Source: Rhyzopertha dominica
Lineage: Eukaryota > Arthropoda > Insecta > Coleoptera > Bostrichidae
Direction of reading: 5' to 3'
NCBI GenBank assembly: GCA_025024175.1
Contig: QCXZ01000042.1
Location: 10,061,501 to 10,125,500, forward strand
Length of the DNA stretch: 64,000 nucleotides
Shown here piece after piece: positions 1 to 11,981 of the stretch. Below the pieces are notes generated by a model, which searched no databases, was not told where the DNA came from, and saw only the letters and a list, made by a program, of their open reading frames with translations. The position numbers were made by a program, and so were the translations under genes. Within the stretch, counting starts at the first letter, position 1; every line of letters starts with the position of its first letter.

Positions 1-1464
1 GTTTTCAGTCTTCACCTGTGTTTATTATAAACCCTTCCGTTATAAAAATAGATTTTCATAGGACAAACTACGGGCAGAATTCTCCCTTAACTAGAATTGG
101 AACTGCTACAAATAGATGTGCTGATTATAATAATAGATATATTCAACTGTAACCTGAAACATTATGTAAAGGACTGTGGCAGTTATCTATTATTGTAGAA
201 TATTTATATATCTCTCTTTTTCACAATATTACTAATAGAATTGTCAACACGATGCACAAAGATGGAGTACAACGAAGTGCCCAGTATTGATCCTTGTGAA
301 CCGCAATTTTCAAATACAGTAATATTTTTTCATTTCATCTTGTGCCCGTAAACCCATTAAAAACTGAATTCAGGCAATAACTATCTTTCACAGTAATACT
401 ATAGTTTAATTGATGGTGCTAACACTATTGTAAATAAACTTTTAGTTGTTCAGACACACAATGCACGAAGGTATACATATGCCAAGTAAAAAAAAACTTG
501 TAAAAGACAATTATGTGGCCTTTTACTTTTGCAACCGCGCAAATGGTAGGGCAGGAACAAAACAAAATACTACATCTCGCATTGGATTTAGACTAAACTG
601 TTCAACATCATGTTAAACTTTAACTTAATCATCTGATTATTTTAAAGCCCAAAGCCGCCCATCATTATGAAAATCCTGTAAAACAGGAGGCGGACGGTTG
701 CAGTTGTTAGTGAACAATACCGCGAAAAGCTGCCGGTCCGTCCCAAAAGTTGGGAAATAAATTACGAATTGAAACTAGCTGCGCGAAACGTGGTGGGACG
801 TTAATTTTGTTCGAAACTTTATCTAGTTACTGCTAAGGTCCTGTGCAGGAATAAAACTCTCTCTCACTAGCCGCGGGTATCGACACGATGCAAATGCAGA
901 ATAAACTCAATTAAAAACCGGTACGTGAATTCAACACGAGGATGATGTCTGGATTATGTGCAGGCGCCATGGTTTTGTGTGTAGGACAAGCCGCAAAGCT
1001 GCTGTCTGCACTGCCGGTAACGAAATTAAATTAGCTGCATTTTGTTAGTTACAAGAAAGATGTACCTACATGCAATGTCATCTTTCAGTCTGGATGAAGT
1101 AAAAGTTAGTATTATTATTATTATTCTTTATGGAACTTCTACAGTTCGTTAGGAGATCCATTACTATGCTGGTAATCAAAGTTTGTAGGTGAGGATCTAT
1201 TTCTGTAGTTTTAAGCGCGTTTTCTTTTGCATTCTTTGACTTTTTCAAAACTATCAGTACGTCCAGTACATTATCTTTATTTTTGTGAATATTTCTATAG
1301 TAGTCTCAGCTTACAGCGTTAGCAATCAAAACCTCTTCCCCTTGTTTGTAAACAATTTCTGCAATCTGGCAGGGACTGCTTGATATACTTTTTGAAGATT
1401 TTTTTCTGTAGGTTTATTGTCTATATCTACTTCTAACTCCCTGTCACAGGTATGTGCGTGACAT
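1..1464. other. AT-rich non-coding DNA, no gene seen
   Basis: No ORF with a recognisable domain and no long repeat is visible. A short ATT microsatellite lies at about 1110-1125. The stretch 640-1000 is somewhat richer in GC, but I recognise nothing in it. It may be intergenic DNA or a long upstream neuroligin intron; the sequence does not decide. Confidence 0.5.
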
Positions 1465-2565
1465 TTGTCAGATGCAGACTATTTAAAACCGTATGTAGGA
1501 AATACCAGTAGTTTCATCAAAAATTCTTCAGACTTTATTGATATTATAAAAGGTTTAAGTTTTTCAGAAGGTGATATTTTGGTTAGTTTTGACGTGGTTT
1601 CTTTATTTACGAAAGTACCCATTCCTGAAACGATAGATATCATCAAATCCAAGCTTAATAGCGATTCCCTAGGTGACACGATAGTCAGATTATCCGAACA
1701 TTGGTATAGGTACGTAGATGACACTTTTGTTATTTGGCCCCACTGTATAGAAGAGTTGGGTAGGTTTCTAAATCATTTGAACAGTCAAAATCCCGACATA
1801 AAATTTACTATGGAATTAGAAAGCAATGGTAGTTTACCTTTCTTGGATGTCAAAATTTACAGAACAAACACTGGACAGTTAGGACACAAGCTTTACAGAA
1901 AACCAACTCACGCAGACAGATATTTACATGCCACATCTCACCACCCTCCTTCTCAAAAGAATAGTCTTATAAGGACGTTATTTGTTAGAGCACAAAGGAT
2001 ATCAGACGAAAGTTCTGTACAAATAGAAATATATCATCTTAAATCAGCGCTAGTGAGAAATGGTTATAACAGTAAGAATATTTGGTCAGTTTTTAATAAA
2101 AGTGCTCATTTAAATCAAGTAAATTCTCAGCCAGGACAAAGTAAATTGAAGTTGAGTTTGCCTTATGTACAAGGCCTTTCGGAAAAATTAAAGAGGATGC
2201 TTAGAAAACACGATATTTTAGTTGTTGATAGTACATATAATAATTTAGATAATATTTTAAGTTCTACTAAGGATAAAGTACATTTAGAGAGTGAAGGTGT
2301 TTACAAAATTACTTGTTCTTGCGGCAAGTGTTACATAGGTCAAACTAAAAGAAAAGTAGGTTCGCGTTCGAAAGAACACGTACGTGCTACTAGGTTGCAA
2401 CAGATAAATAAATCTTCCGTAGCTGAACACTCATATTTGAGTAAACACATGATTGATTTTGATAAAACAAAAATTTTACATAGAGAAAAATATTATCACA
2501 AACGTCTAATAAAAGTAGCTATAGAAATTTTTAGAAATACTAATAATTTTAATAGGGTTAGGTGA
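1465..2565 (+). pseudogene. Penelope-like reverse transcriptase with GIY-YIG endonuclease, truncated and internally deleted
   Basis: The 366-residue open frame starts at a TTG, so this is not a real start. Residues 36-52 hold the RT finger/palm segment ILVSFDVVSLFTKVPIP. Residues 82-90 hold the catalytic YVDD block (RYVDDTFVI). Residues 125-160 hold the PLE block with PFLDVKIYR and LYRKPTHADRYLHATSHHP. Residues 278-305 hold the GIY-YIG nuclease (GVY then CYIGQTK, followed by Arg and Glu). In intact PLEs a block containing the GVAMGSPLSP-type motif lies between the SFDVVSLFT segment and YVDD. Here only about 30 residues separate them and that block is absent, so the palm is broken by an in-frame deletion. 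The nuclease end looks intact. RT activity is not expected. Confidence 0.85.
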
Positions 2566-2762
2566 CATTTGGAAGGCTATGTTGTAGTTATCTTTTATCA
2601 AGTAGTTCGTCTATATCTAGTAGGTAGGTAGTTCCTTTTTCATCGTTAGGTTCTTTTTTATCAGGTTGGCACGTTGTTTCTATGACGTCTCGCATCCTTG
2701 GTGATTTGTTTATTTACTTTTAAAATTTAGTTTTAACTTGTGTCAGGCAAATTTTGAGGTTC

Positions 2763-2810
2763 TTCGTCTTTGACAAAGGTTACAGGTGTAATCGAAACGT
2801 CAGACTAATA
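2763..2810 (+). ncRNA. Hammerhead-like motif in PLE 3' tail (degenerate)
   Basis: Downstream of the PLE frame, a GGTTAC/GTAATC stem is followed directly by GAAAC and GTC. This matches stem II, the GAAA core strand and the cleavage-side triplet of the small hammerhead motifs known from Penelope-like elements. The other core strand reads TTTGACAAA rather than CTGANGA, so activity is doubtful. The aligned tail of copy 3 (about 31970-32015) is decayed in the same place. Confidence 0.3.
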
Positions 2811-2870
2811 ACTTTTTGTCAGTGTTTTCAAGAGACAGCGATCTATCCGACAAAATATGTCGTTAATGTT

Positions 2871-3395
2871 CGAGTGGCGTTCGCTACTCTGACTTGTTCC
2901 GCGTGTAAGCTCAGACACATTAAGAATGGATTTATTTAAGCATTTTTCCATTTTAAGTAGTCTCTGCGACTCTTGTTTGTTAGGGTTTTGAACGTTTTGA
3001 TTGCAGTGTGTATTCGTTCTTTTGGTTTGCTGCAATTCTTCCTTGCTATTTTGAATAATAAATTATCATCCATAGAGCATACCATATTTTCTATGCCCTT
3101 CTGTGGGAAGTTCATAGTTTCTTCTTTTCTTTCTCGTAGAGATTCAGTTATAGCTACAACTTACTGCTGTTGCTGACTGAACTTGTGGTTTTCTTGACAA
3201 ATGGAATGCTGTAGCAAACCACACTATTTAATTCACCCTTCCATGTCAATTGTTACGAACTTTGGCGGGCAAATTCCAATTACTATATTTTGTTCATAAT
3301 CCTGCACTTTCATCGGATTTTCATCCTTCTTTATTATTAGAACCTAGAAAAAGTAAGGCAAAAACTGAAAACAAGGGACAACATTTTATTAAAGT
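2871..3395. other. AT-rich non-coding DNA
   Basis: Nothing recognisable. The short open frames here lack domains and are probably chance. Confidence 0.4.
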
Positions 3396-3905
3396 TGGTC
3401 GATTCGAGTTGGTGTGCTAATGCTAAGATTCTTTGTATCTCAGCTCTTGCATTAGTTTTCTAAACAGCACAATATTGCAGTGTTGTTTGGATGAACAGTT
3501 CACACACAATTAAATTCTGCTGTGCGACTTATACTCGTAATTAGCACTTTAAAATCTACTCCCACCGAATGGCTACCAGCACTTTTTAATATTCCTCCTC
3601 CTATTTTATGAAAAAAACTTGCAATAAAAATCATCAATACCCAATTTTTTAATAAAGATTTATTAGAAGATTCTACAATAATGATACCTAGAATGGATCA
3701 GCCAAGATGGATTTGGGTCATGCTAGATGTAATTCGATGATGGAATAATTTGGCAAATCCATATTGTCAATGTAGTCAACCGGAAGAAACTGTACAACAC
3801 CTTGTTGAAGAATGAGGTCTGACAAGTTTTCCATGAGGCTTTCCTGAAATTTATCGTTTGTCTCCAGAAATAAAAACTTTGTTATCCTCTATCAAAGATT
3901 TATAA
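3396..3905 (+). mobile_element. LINE (non-LTR retrotransposon) 3'-terminal remnant
   Basis: Read across several frames, the + strand gives the C-terminal segment of a jockey/RTE-type LINE polyprotein. There is a region with a TPTEWLP-like run (around 3555-3580), then a PRWIW segment near 3700 and a Cys-rich YCQCSQPEETVQHLVEE segment at about 3762-3812. That segment corresponds to the C-terminal zinc-knuckle region of these polyproteins. The frame is broken by stops and shifts, and the RT domain itself is not present. Probably an old 5'-truncated insertion; borders are approximate. Confidence 0.55.
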
Positions 3906-6900
3906 TCTTTTTGTGTATTGTATTTCGATTTGTCATACGAATATATATATTATTATAATTCCAGGGAATTTGGGTACTTCTTTCAGAGAATCCTTGCTTA
4001 GGAAAGAATTTCATATTTCACATAAATGATTGCCTAATATCGACCATTTCTTTTGGTTAATTTTTATACAAGCTAAGTTTTTATCATTTATTCTGTTATT
4101 TTAGAAGGTTATCAACGTTATGTGCTCGATGCATCCCTGTATTCTGTATTACTAGTCCGCCAACACCGTCGCCTGTAAATTTCCATTTCCATCGTGTACG
4201 GGAATCGGCTGCATCTCCACAAGGGCTTAAATTTAAACGTCAGTCGCAAGCCGTGCGGAACTAAATTACATTTCGTGTGTCGTTTATTTATGCAGGAAGA
4301 AGTGCAGGATTTTTGTTATTAATTTCTCGACCGTGTCCTCTCTGCTCTTCCGGAAACGTGATCGAAGGGAAATTGCACTTATCAGTACAACACAAACAGG
4401 ACTCGGAAAGGAGATTATGAGTTGAGAAGTTATACTGAGTGTTCATTTAAAAAAGCCATTATGTTGCATATGAGATTTCTCGACCGACGAAGACGGAGCG
4501 AAAAAGTTATACGCTTCAAATCTAACATAATCTTACATACTATCAGATACAATTCACGTCTTCTTGTCTTTTTCTTGAACAAAGTGCGGTTGTGTTGAAG
4601 TCTATTAACAAATTATTAGTTATCAAAGGGCTCAGGGCTTAGTTTTTACATAAATAGCTGCCCTTTGGCGAAATCTGAATTCTGAATTCATGCAAAATAC
4701 TAAAAACTGACAAGCTGATGGCTGACAACGTCGCAGGTTGTCAGCTTCCATCTTTTTCCACCGTTTTTTCTGTATTTTATGCTTTCTCCTTGTCCATCAA
4801 CTGCTGAGCCGGTTAAGCAACTTTGTATTTCAGCATTTAGTAATTTAATTCTAATTCATACATCTGGTGGTTAAAAATAAAAATACTGGCGGACTTGTGG
4901 TTGGAAAGCTTTCCTAAAATAAATTATGGCATATAGTATTCTTATATTTACATAATTCATTTTATTGGATACATCATGGCAGTATGTCAGAAAATATATC
5001 ATTATTTATTTCTTTTATTTTAAGGTTATGGATTTAATAGTACAAATAATTATTAAAATCGGCTTCGAAAAAATTGTCTTAACATACTTTATTAAGGCGT
5101 GCACAAAAACGCACGGCCTAAACGCGTCAAAAACCGTTCAGCAAAAAGCTTTTCCCATTTGCTTCGTTATTCTATCTTATGAGCTGCTGCTAGAAACAGA
5201 CAAAATTGCGGGCTACTATTTTTACCAGTGTTTTCGCAATAATTAACTACACGACAAACATTATGACCCATTGTATTTATTATTACAATATAAAAACATA
5301 GGATTATGTCCTCTGATGTTTCTCTGTTTCACCACCTTGAATGCTTTGATCATTTCAGTTATTCCCTCCAGTGACTTGCACGGAGCGGTTGTCTGAAGTA
5401 TTTTTGTTCAATTATAGACAATTATTTACAAAGCAATCCAAATTATAACGACATTTAAAAGGAAATTAGAATAAAAATTAAAAATAAATATAAGTAAAAC
5501 CATAAAATGATTATAAAATAAACCAGTATATCTACATTAAATTTGCCATACGTGCGAACGTTTTGTTTAGAAAAAATGTCAACAAATTGTTGCACAAATC
5601 CTCGGTTCGCATATTTTTTTAGCTAGCTAGTGGTGGCAGGATAATTATTGTTGAAGTAGCAAATGATCTCCTTCTTTCTTCGAATCGAGGTCATATAATG
5701 CCGCATTACGTCACTCTGTTGTCCTTAATTAGTATATGATTATTATGAATTTGCATTTGTTCATTTCCCTGTTGTGCGTTTATTCCGCTGCAACTCCTGC
5801 TTTCTCTTTCGTTTTACTTATGCAGGCAGGTGCCAACGTAGTGCCAAACACAATCTCAAACAAGCAGAAAGACAAGAAGAAACAACCCGTTATGATATTA
5901 TGCAAACCGGGCGGGTCACGTGATACAAACAACGACGTCAACAAGAGTTTTAGCCATTTAGCAAGCGTATTGCATTTTAATTTTTTAAACTTTTGTCAAT
6001 TATTTTTTGGGGTAAAACAACAAGCTTTTAGGATAATGGCACGTTATTTGAGTAATTCATGAGAATATTATGCTAATAGGAAAGGTTACGCGAATTTTTG
6101 CAATTCGTGTAAAACAATTCCTCAGTGTGCGATACTGATGTCACACATCCATTCAGTGAGTTGAACTAATCTTTTCCCAAGTCTCTTTATTGCCAAGGAA
6201 ATACAACAGACCTTACATTTTACGCAATACCGTACCAAAATACGACTTCCCTTTCGTCCAGCACAAAGAGCTAACATATTTTCCGACAGACAAAAACGTT
6301 CTTCCGCACGCCACGATATCGTTTTGATTTTTTATGAAGGCCGGAGTTCATAATAACACGCAATTAGGTCGGAGAGTGTGGAAGGGTAATTGATGACGGG
6401 CCATCAACCCCTTAATAGGCAGGGTAACGTTTTAATAGCGGCGCGGAATTCCCCTGTTTTAGTAAAATGCCATTATCGTTATCGGTAGCGTGTGATAGTG
6501 GAGTGATGCTAAGATCGGATTATATTTGTGTTTAGAGAAGATGATGAACATATTATTATTTCACCGTCGTTCACAGCATTTAAGAAATAGTTTTAGAGAT
6601 GAGAATAATATTTTGAAGACATAATAGGGTTTCCGCAAAAAGTGTACAAACTACAACGACAAAGTCAAGGAACAAAATATATTTAAATTTCAGAATTTTA
6701 TACCATTTAATAACACAAGTATTTCACACCACACAAAGTAGTTGATGATAACAATGAACCGGTGATAAAAAAATATTTTAGCGAAGGGTATGATATAACA
6801 GACAATAGGGTCGTCTCGCACATTAAAATTTGATAGTTTTAACATATACATATAATTGCTTACGTCAAGAATACTAGTGCCACGCATCAAACATTTTCTT

Positions 6901-8245
6901 AAATCCGCCAACAACTACGCAAAAGGTTCCTAATTTCCGTCATGCGCGCTATTACAGCTCCTTAGGTAACTTGGTGCTCACTGTTGTCAGTTTTATAAAT
7001 AGCCAGAGAAATACAAATAATGCAATGGAAGTGAGAGAGTGGGGCGAAGGTTTAAGTATAACCGTCGACGTTAATATTATAATGTAAACACAGGAGAAAC
7101 CTGTAACTGTTCATCAGCAGTAGTATTCTTACAACACGGAACAAAACACTTCTTAACGTAAGCCATTCTGACATTAAAAAGAATAGATTACCCAAATGCT
7201 TCGACAACATCTTGCTTCACCACTTAATCTGACATATACGAAACTCGAAAGTTTGACCAAACTGGACCAAACTATGTAAACAAAAATGCATGGCTAGCGT
7301 TGTTAGGGTTATTCGTTACACATGTGACACATGCAGCATGTGCGAACGTGCGATGTTGTCAGTGGTAATTTACCGTTTTCTTCCTAACGACGGCCAGAGA
7401 TCGTCCTGACAGTTTCAAAATTTATCTTATCGTTGTCATACAAAAGTATACAAACTAATCATTATCAAGCTTCAAGCGTCGTCATAATAAAAACATTAGT
7501 TCTCAAGCAGGTTCGATGGTTAAAGTGCTTTCGTATTTTAGCAAAAGGCCAGTGAATGCGCTTATTATATTGAACTGTTCATTATAGAATAAACTGATTG
7601 AAGGATGATTTAAGTTATTTTCACAAATACCTGCGCCTTAAGTTGACCTAGGTGTCAATGTCACAATGCCAGTTTACAAGTACATTCCTCACGGTATCCA
7701 GAAAATTTGCCCACATTGGCAACGCGACGCAGCTCAAAAGAAAATATAAACAAATATTACATGCAATGCCGCTAGAGCACTGGCTATTATTGGTGTTTCT
7801 CGCTTTCGTCAGCATGCGAACCTTTTACGACATCTCCGTGGCGGAATACCGAGGCATTTGAAACGGATATTGAAAAATCCATACTTTCACATTTTGTGCT
7901 TCAATTTTTATGTACATCTTAATGTAAAATAAAAAAAATGTGGGACGACCCCATTGCAGAGGTGAAGTGATTGTTTCCAAAAAATCAAGCAAATAAGATT
8001 AGAAATAACCTGATTTTAATACTGATAGTCCATCATAGTTTCTAGGGCACACAATAACTTTGGATAGAACAGATTATGGGACTAGAGCTAATGAATTATA
8101 TGAGTAAACCTACAAAAAATTATCCGAAATCCTACCTCACAAATTTACAAAATTACTAATGATGTTACTAAAGCTTTTCATAAGACCTATAGTCAATACA
8201 TTAGACTGTCTGTGTTACAATTTAACACAGTTTTGTGTTAACTAT
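3906..8245. other. Long non-coding stretch, no gene recognised
   Basis: AT-rich DNA with only short open frames (at most about 110 codons) that lack recognisable domains. No tRNA, long inverted repeat or tandem array was seen. A few GC-richer islands (4140-4260, 6300-6480) could be conserved non-coding DNA, but that cannot be judged from one sequence. Confidence 0.4.
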
Positions 8246-8990
8246 TTCAATCATGATAGAGCAGAAAAAACCTAGTTTCGTCAAAAGTTCTTCAGATTTT
8301 ATTGATGTAATAAAATAATTACGTGTTCCAAAGTGATATTTTTGCTATTAACGAAAGTGAACATCATTTGGGCACTTATTTTCATGGAACTGTAATTTTT
8401 CCCATGACTTATTTGTTTATGGAAAACTTTAAAAAGATAGCAATTAACAATTTTCGGTTTAAATACATATACATACACATAAAAGAATAGTCCTATAAGG
8501 ACGTCATTCTCAGAGCTCAAGGTACTTCAGATGAACAATTATTACAGCTAGAAATTATCTTTTATTTCCCTAATAAGTATATGAAATGGTTATAGAATAG
8601 GAACATGTGTGTTTATCCAATAAATTATTAGTCGACACAAAGTAAAATGAAGTTGTGTTTGTCTCATGTACAAGGCATTGTGAAAGACGATAATTAAAAA
8701 CATGCTGTGTTAGTTGTGATAGTACATATAATAATTTAAATAAAAGACACGGAAAATATTATTACAAATGCCTAGTAAAAGAAGCTATAGAAAAATCTAC
8801 AATACTGATAGTTTTAATAGAGATAATGGAAATTGTGAACTGAGTGATATTTTGAAGGCAGCTTTGTAGCTTTCTTTTATCAAGTATAGCTCGAGTATAT
8901 CTAGTAGCTTTACTAGTAGGCAGGCTGGCATGTTCCTACTACGTATCGCTTCTTTTTATTTATATTTCTGACAAAGATAATTAATCACAG
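8246..8990 (+). mobile_element. Penelope-like retroelement, copy 2 (heavily decayed)
   Basis: Co-linear short matches to copy 1 occur in order. 8275-8310 resembles 1510-1550 (FIKNSSDFIDIIK segment), 8484-8535 resembles 1953-2010, 8640-8700 resembles 2140-2215, 8720-8745 resembles 2230-2255, and 8761-8820 resembles 2505-2560. The non-coding tail 8855-8960 resembles 2567-2690. Many indels and stops separate these blocks. It is an older relative of the same family. Confidence 0.7.
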
Positions 8991-9065
8991 ACTATTAGTA
9001 TTTGAGTTTTTGCTATACCTACAGCTTTTGTTAACTAATACCATAAATATTAGGTATACAATAAA

Positions 9066-9150
9066 GAACTTATGGTATGGTGTACCACACGGCTCTTTAG
9101 TGGATCTGATGTTGTTGTTAATATGGGCAAATGGTTTCCCTTAATAACTG
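9066..9150 (+). mobile_element. LINE reverse-transcriptase scrap
   Basis: A short translated segment (YGVPHGSLVDLMLLLIWANG) resembles the GxPQGSxLxPLLFLIYINDLP core of non-LTR reverse transcriptases. It is a very small isolated piece, so chance resemblance or extreme decay are both possible. Confidence 0.3.
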
Positions 9151-10110
9151 CCCGTCATTAATGTAAGTAGTGCTAAACTCGAAGTCTTTTGTTAAGAAAG
9201 CGTAGTGCATATTCTCTTATGTCTGTATCGACATTTTCATTGCAAATCAGTATACAAAACTGATTTTAGATAAAAAATAAAATGACAAAATTAACTAGCA
9301 AGACTGATAAGCAACAAAAGTAAGTCACTGAGCATCAGTGCAAGCTATTAAAGTTCGTTTTTGTTACTGCCTCCTAGTAATACTGATAGTGTCAAAAATG
9401 CATTGAAAAGGGGACATACATTTTGTTTATTTGTGTTTGTTCATCTTACTTCACCATTACATACAGACAGTTCCTAATTTTTATCAATAAACATCATATG
9501 TCGCATAAAAATTTTATATGCTGCTATAACTAGATTCCTACTAAGCAACCAATCAAAAGTAAGTTAAGAAACAAAGAAAAAGGTAAGAGAAAGAATTCCC
9601 AACATGCACAAGCCGATTTCAAATTTCACCAAAATTTTTATAAATGAAGGCTCGGATAATATAATTTTATTTGCTCTAATAGATTGTATAAGCACGTACA
9701 TTAATTAAGTCAAGTGTCTCATAAAAATAGATCTTCGCAGATTGGTTACCTCTTTTTTGCCTTTCCCCGCAGTAGTGCAGTGCCGAGCAGGATGAAATAA
9801 TTAGAAGCAATTCCAGCAAGACGATAATTCACGCCGTCTCCCCCCTGTGCCGTAATTTCGATCGCGTCACCCTTTAACTCCAGGTCTGCACAAAAGCCCG
9901 AACGGCAGCGTCGCAATCAACGACTTACTCGACTAATTGGATGCTCTAGCAGGTTTGATCGGAAGTAGGCCAACGGCTGCCAAAACCTAAAGTTGGTCGA
10001 GCGACAAAACTTACCTGACTCTAAATATTTAAGTCCTGGCATAATCTATAGGCTTAGAAGATGGTGAGAATGTTAAACTTGTAATCTACATAGAGTAAAA
10101 GTTAGCTAGT
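9151..10110. other. Non-coding DNA, no feature recognised
   Basis: No domain-bearing frame. A GC-richer patch near 9760-9980 has no match I can name. Confidence 0.4.
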
Positions 10111-11981
10111 TACGTAGTTTTAGATGAGTAGCAACATTATTTTGCACAAGCAAAGTATATCTAGTTATAATGAAATTTGTAGTCTAACTAGACAACTTGC
10201 ACGGCTGAGCATTTTTTAATATGCAAAGAAAAATCTCGCATTCCTAAATATTTTTATTTTGATTTTTAACATTCCTGTAATATTTATATCCTGTGAATAT
10301 GTTGAATGCTGTGCTAGTCGAAAATTATAAACAATACATTTTAATATTTTTACAAAAAAAAGTCTAACAAGTTTACACCCACATAACTTAAATATTTTAA
10401 TTATTATTTTCATCACTGGTGTCAAATTCTGAATCACTGCTAGCATCATCATTAACAGGTATTATAAAATTGTGAAAATTTGGGGATACATAGCTATTTT
10501 CAATTTCAATAACATGCTTAATACAGCTTTTCCACAGTTCTTTCGTTATACTACTTACCTCCCTACGCACTAAATCTACAACTCCCGAACTTAAACGCGG
10601 ACATGTATTGTTTCTTCGTATTCCTTTTTTAAGCGTACTCCACACTAATTCAGTTGGGTTTAGGACGCAATAATACGGTGGCAAACGCATAACTATATGT
10701 CCATGTCTTTCCGGTAGTAGTTCATCAACTCGATATTGTTTAGGTATGTTGAGATTTTTTATTATTGTCAACAGGTCTTTTTTGGTAACTTTTCCATTCG
10801 AAATTGTAATTTTATTCTTTTTCATGTAATCAATTATTTCTATTTTTTGTAGCTGATGTTGGCGCCTTGTTCAATAATTTTGAATGATAACTCGCGTTAT
10901 CCATAACTATAACAGATCCTGGTGGTAGCCCTGGCAGTAACTGCTGCTGAAACCAAGTTTCAAAAAGTGCAGAATCCATGTCGCAATGGTAGTCAGCAGA
11001 ACAATTTTGGATCTGTTTAGCTGACAGTAATAAGTCATTTTCCACCCATCCATCACTTCCTCCCGCATGAAGAATTATAATTCCTTTTCCTCTCGAAGGT
11101 GGTGCTTGCAGAACGCAGTTATTTGTCCCATCTGTCAGACCTTTTTTTATCAAGTCGTGGGTGTCGTACCACGTTTCATCCAAACATACGATATTACGAT
11201 TTTCTTGGCGGTACCTTCTGATTTCGTTTATATAATCCCATCTCATTCTTTTTAGTCGGGTTGATTCCATTATGGACAAACGTTGGTTTAATGTACTATA
11301 ATTAAAACCGATGCTCCTCAAGTACTTTCTGAACCACTCTTCGCAATAACTTTTGCCATATCCTAATTCCAAAAGTTTTAATTTCAGACTTGCCGTAGTT
11401 TATTTTCCTTATACATTTGGTAAATCACTTTTTTAATTTCCATCCCAAGCTCTTTTGATATATTTAGAAATTTCTCCGAATTGCGTGATTTTCTTGAATT
11501 GCCTTTATTTTCAATAATATCTCTCACAGTCGTGTAGGGGACACCAACCATTTCACTTGTCACTTTTAAAGAGCACTACACTCTTTTTTTATTAAAAAAA
11601 ATTGTATACATTTTTTATGATTTCTTTGGCATCTTGGGTAAGGTAACGACGATTCCTCTTGTTTTCTTCAATTTGCACTTCCATGTCAGCGTCAGCAACT
11701 TCGTTCTGAGCGGTACTTGGAGCAGCTTTTTCCCAAGAACGGAACATTTTTCGCTTCTCTTGTTTCGCGCACAGAAATACTAAGACTGAATGCTAGTTTT
11801 GGTTTGACCGGTAGTGAACTTTAAATAATCCGACCCTGCTTAACCATCTTCCGAAAATCGGACCTAAATTTATGGTAATCCGGTTATTTGCGGTAACTTG
11901 TGAGAGGCCGCCTGCTGTTGGAGATGAAAGATAAATTTTATTGCAGGGTTGTAATAACGGTAAGAGAGTTGTATTACTATA
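10111..11981 (-). mobile_element. DD82E-type (Sailor-like) Tc1/mariner-superfamily transposon, copy A, missing one end
   Basis: The - strand copy aligns over nearly its whole length with copy B (47465-49704). Its transposase-start side ends at 11981 with the same terminal repeat as copy B (TATARTAATGCAACTC-type, followed by a TTACCGTT-type segment). At the other side homology stops at 10111, about 230 bp before the position of copy B's second terminal repeat, so that end is lost. Copy A also lacks about 130 bp that copy B has after the ORF (copy B 49070-49200). Non-mobile relic. Confidence 0.85.
10397..11747 (-). pseudogene. DD82E-type transposase, frameshifted
   Basis: Cut-and-paste transposase of the IS630-Tc1-mariner superfamily. 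It starts at an ATG at 11745-11747 (MFRSWEKAAPS) and ends at the stop at 10397. Readable blocks are an N-terminal helix-turn-helix-like segment (SEMVGVPYTTVRDII in a shifted frame), catalytic CLDETWYDTH near 11190, MDNASYHSKLLN near 10900 and LNPTELVW near 10655. Counting across the frameshift near 10828, 83 residues separate the second Asp from the Glu. Copy B gives 82, close to the DD82E spacing reported for Sailor and far from the 34-41 of Tc1 and mariner. The tail is acidic and Ser-rich. Further frame breaks lie near 11385 and in 11580-11620. Confidence 0.85.

Larger units (their letters stand above)
1465..2870 (+). mobile_element. Penelope-like retroelement, copy 1 (5'-truncated, internally deleted)
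   Basis: A retroelement remnant whose coding part (1465-2565) joins a Penelope-type reverse transcriptase to a GIY-YIG endonuclease. The 3' non-coding tail, to about 2870, is shared with two more remnants in this window: 8246-8990 (coding and tail blocks) and 31560-32080 (coding blocks and a tail match at 2706-2860). The 5' end is missing: the frame opens without an ATG inside the RT domain. The outer borders and any target-site duplication were not found. The family-level call rests on the RT plus GIY-YIG combination, which is diagnostic of Penelope-like elements. Confidence 0.85.

Noticed and set aside
5736..6062. 108-codon open frame with a hydrophobic, signal-like start
   Set aside because: Only composition supports it; the rest of the frame has no motif and the region is otherwise non-coding.
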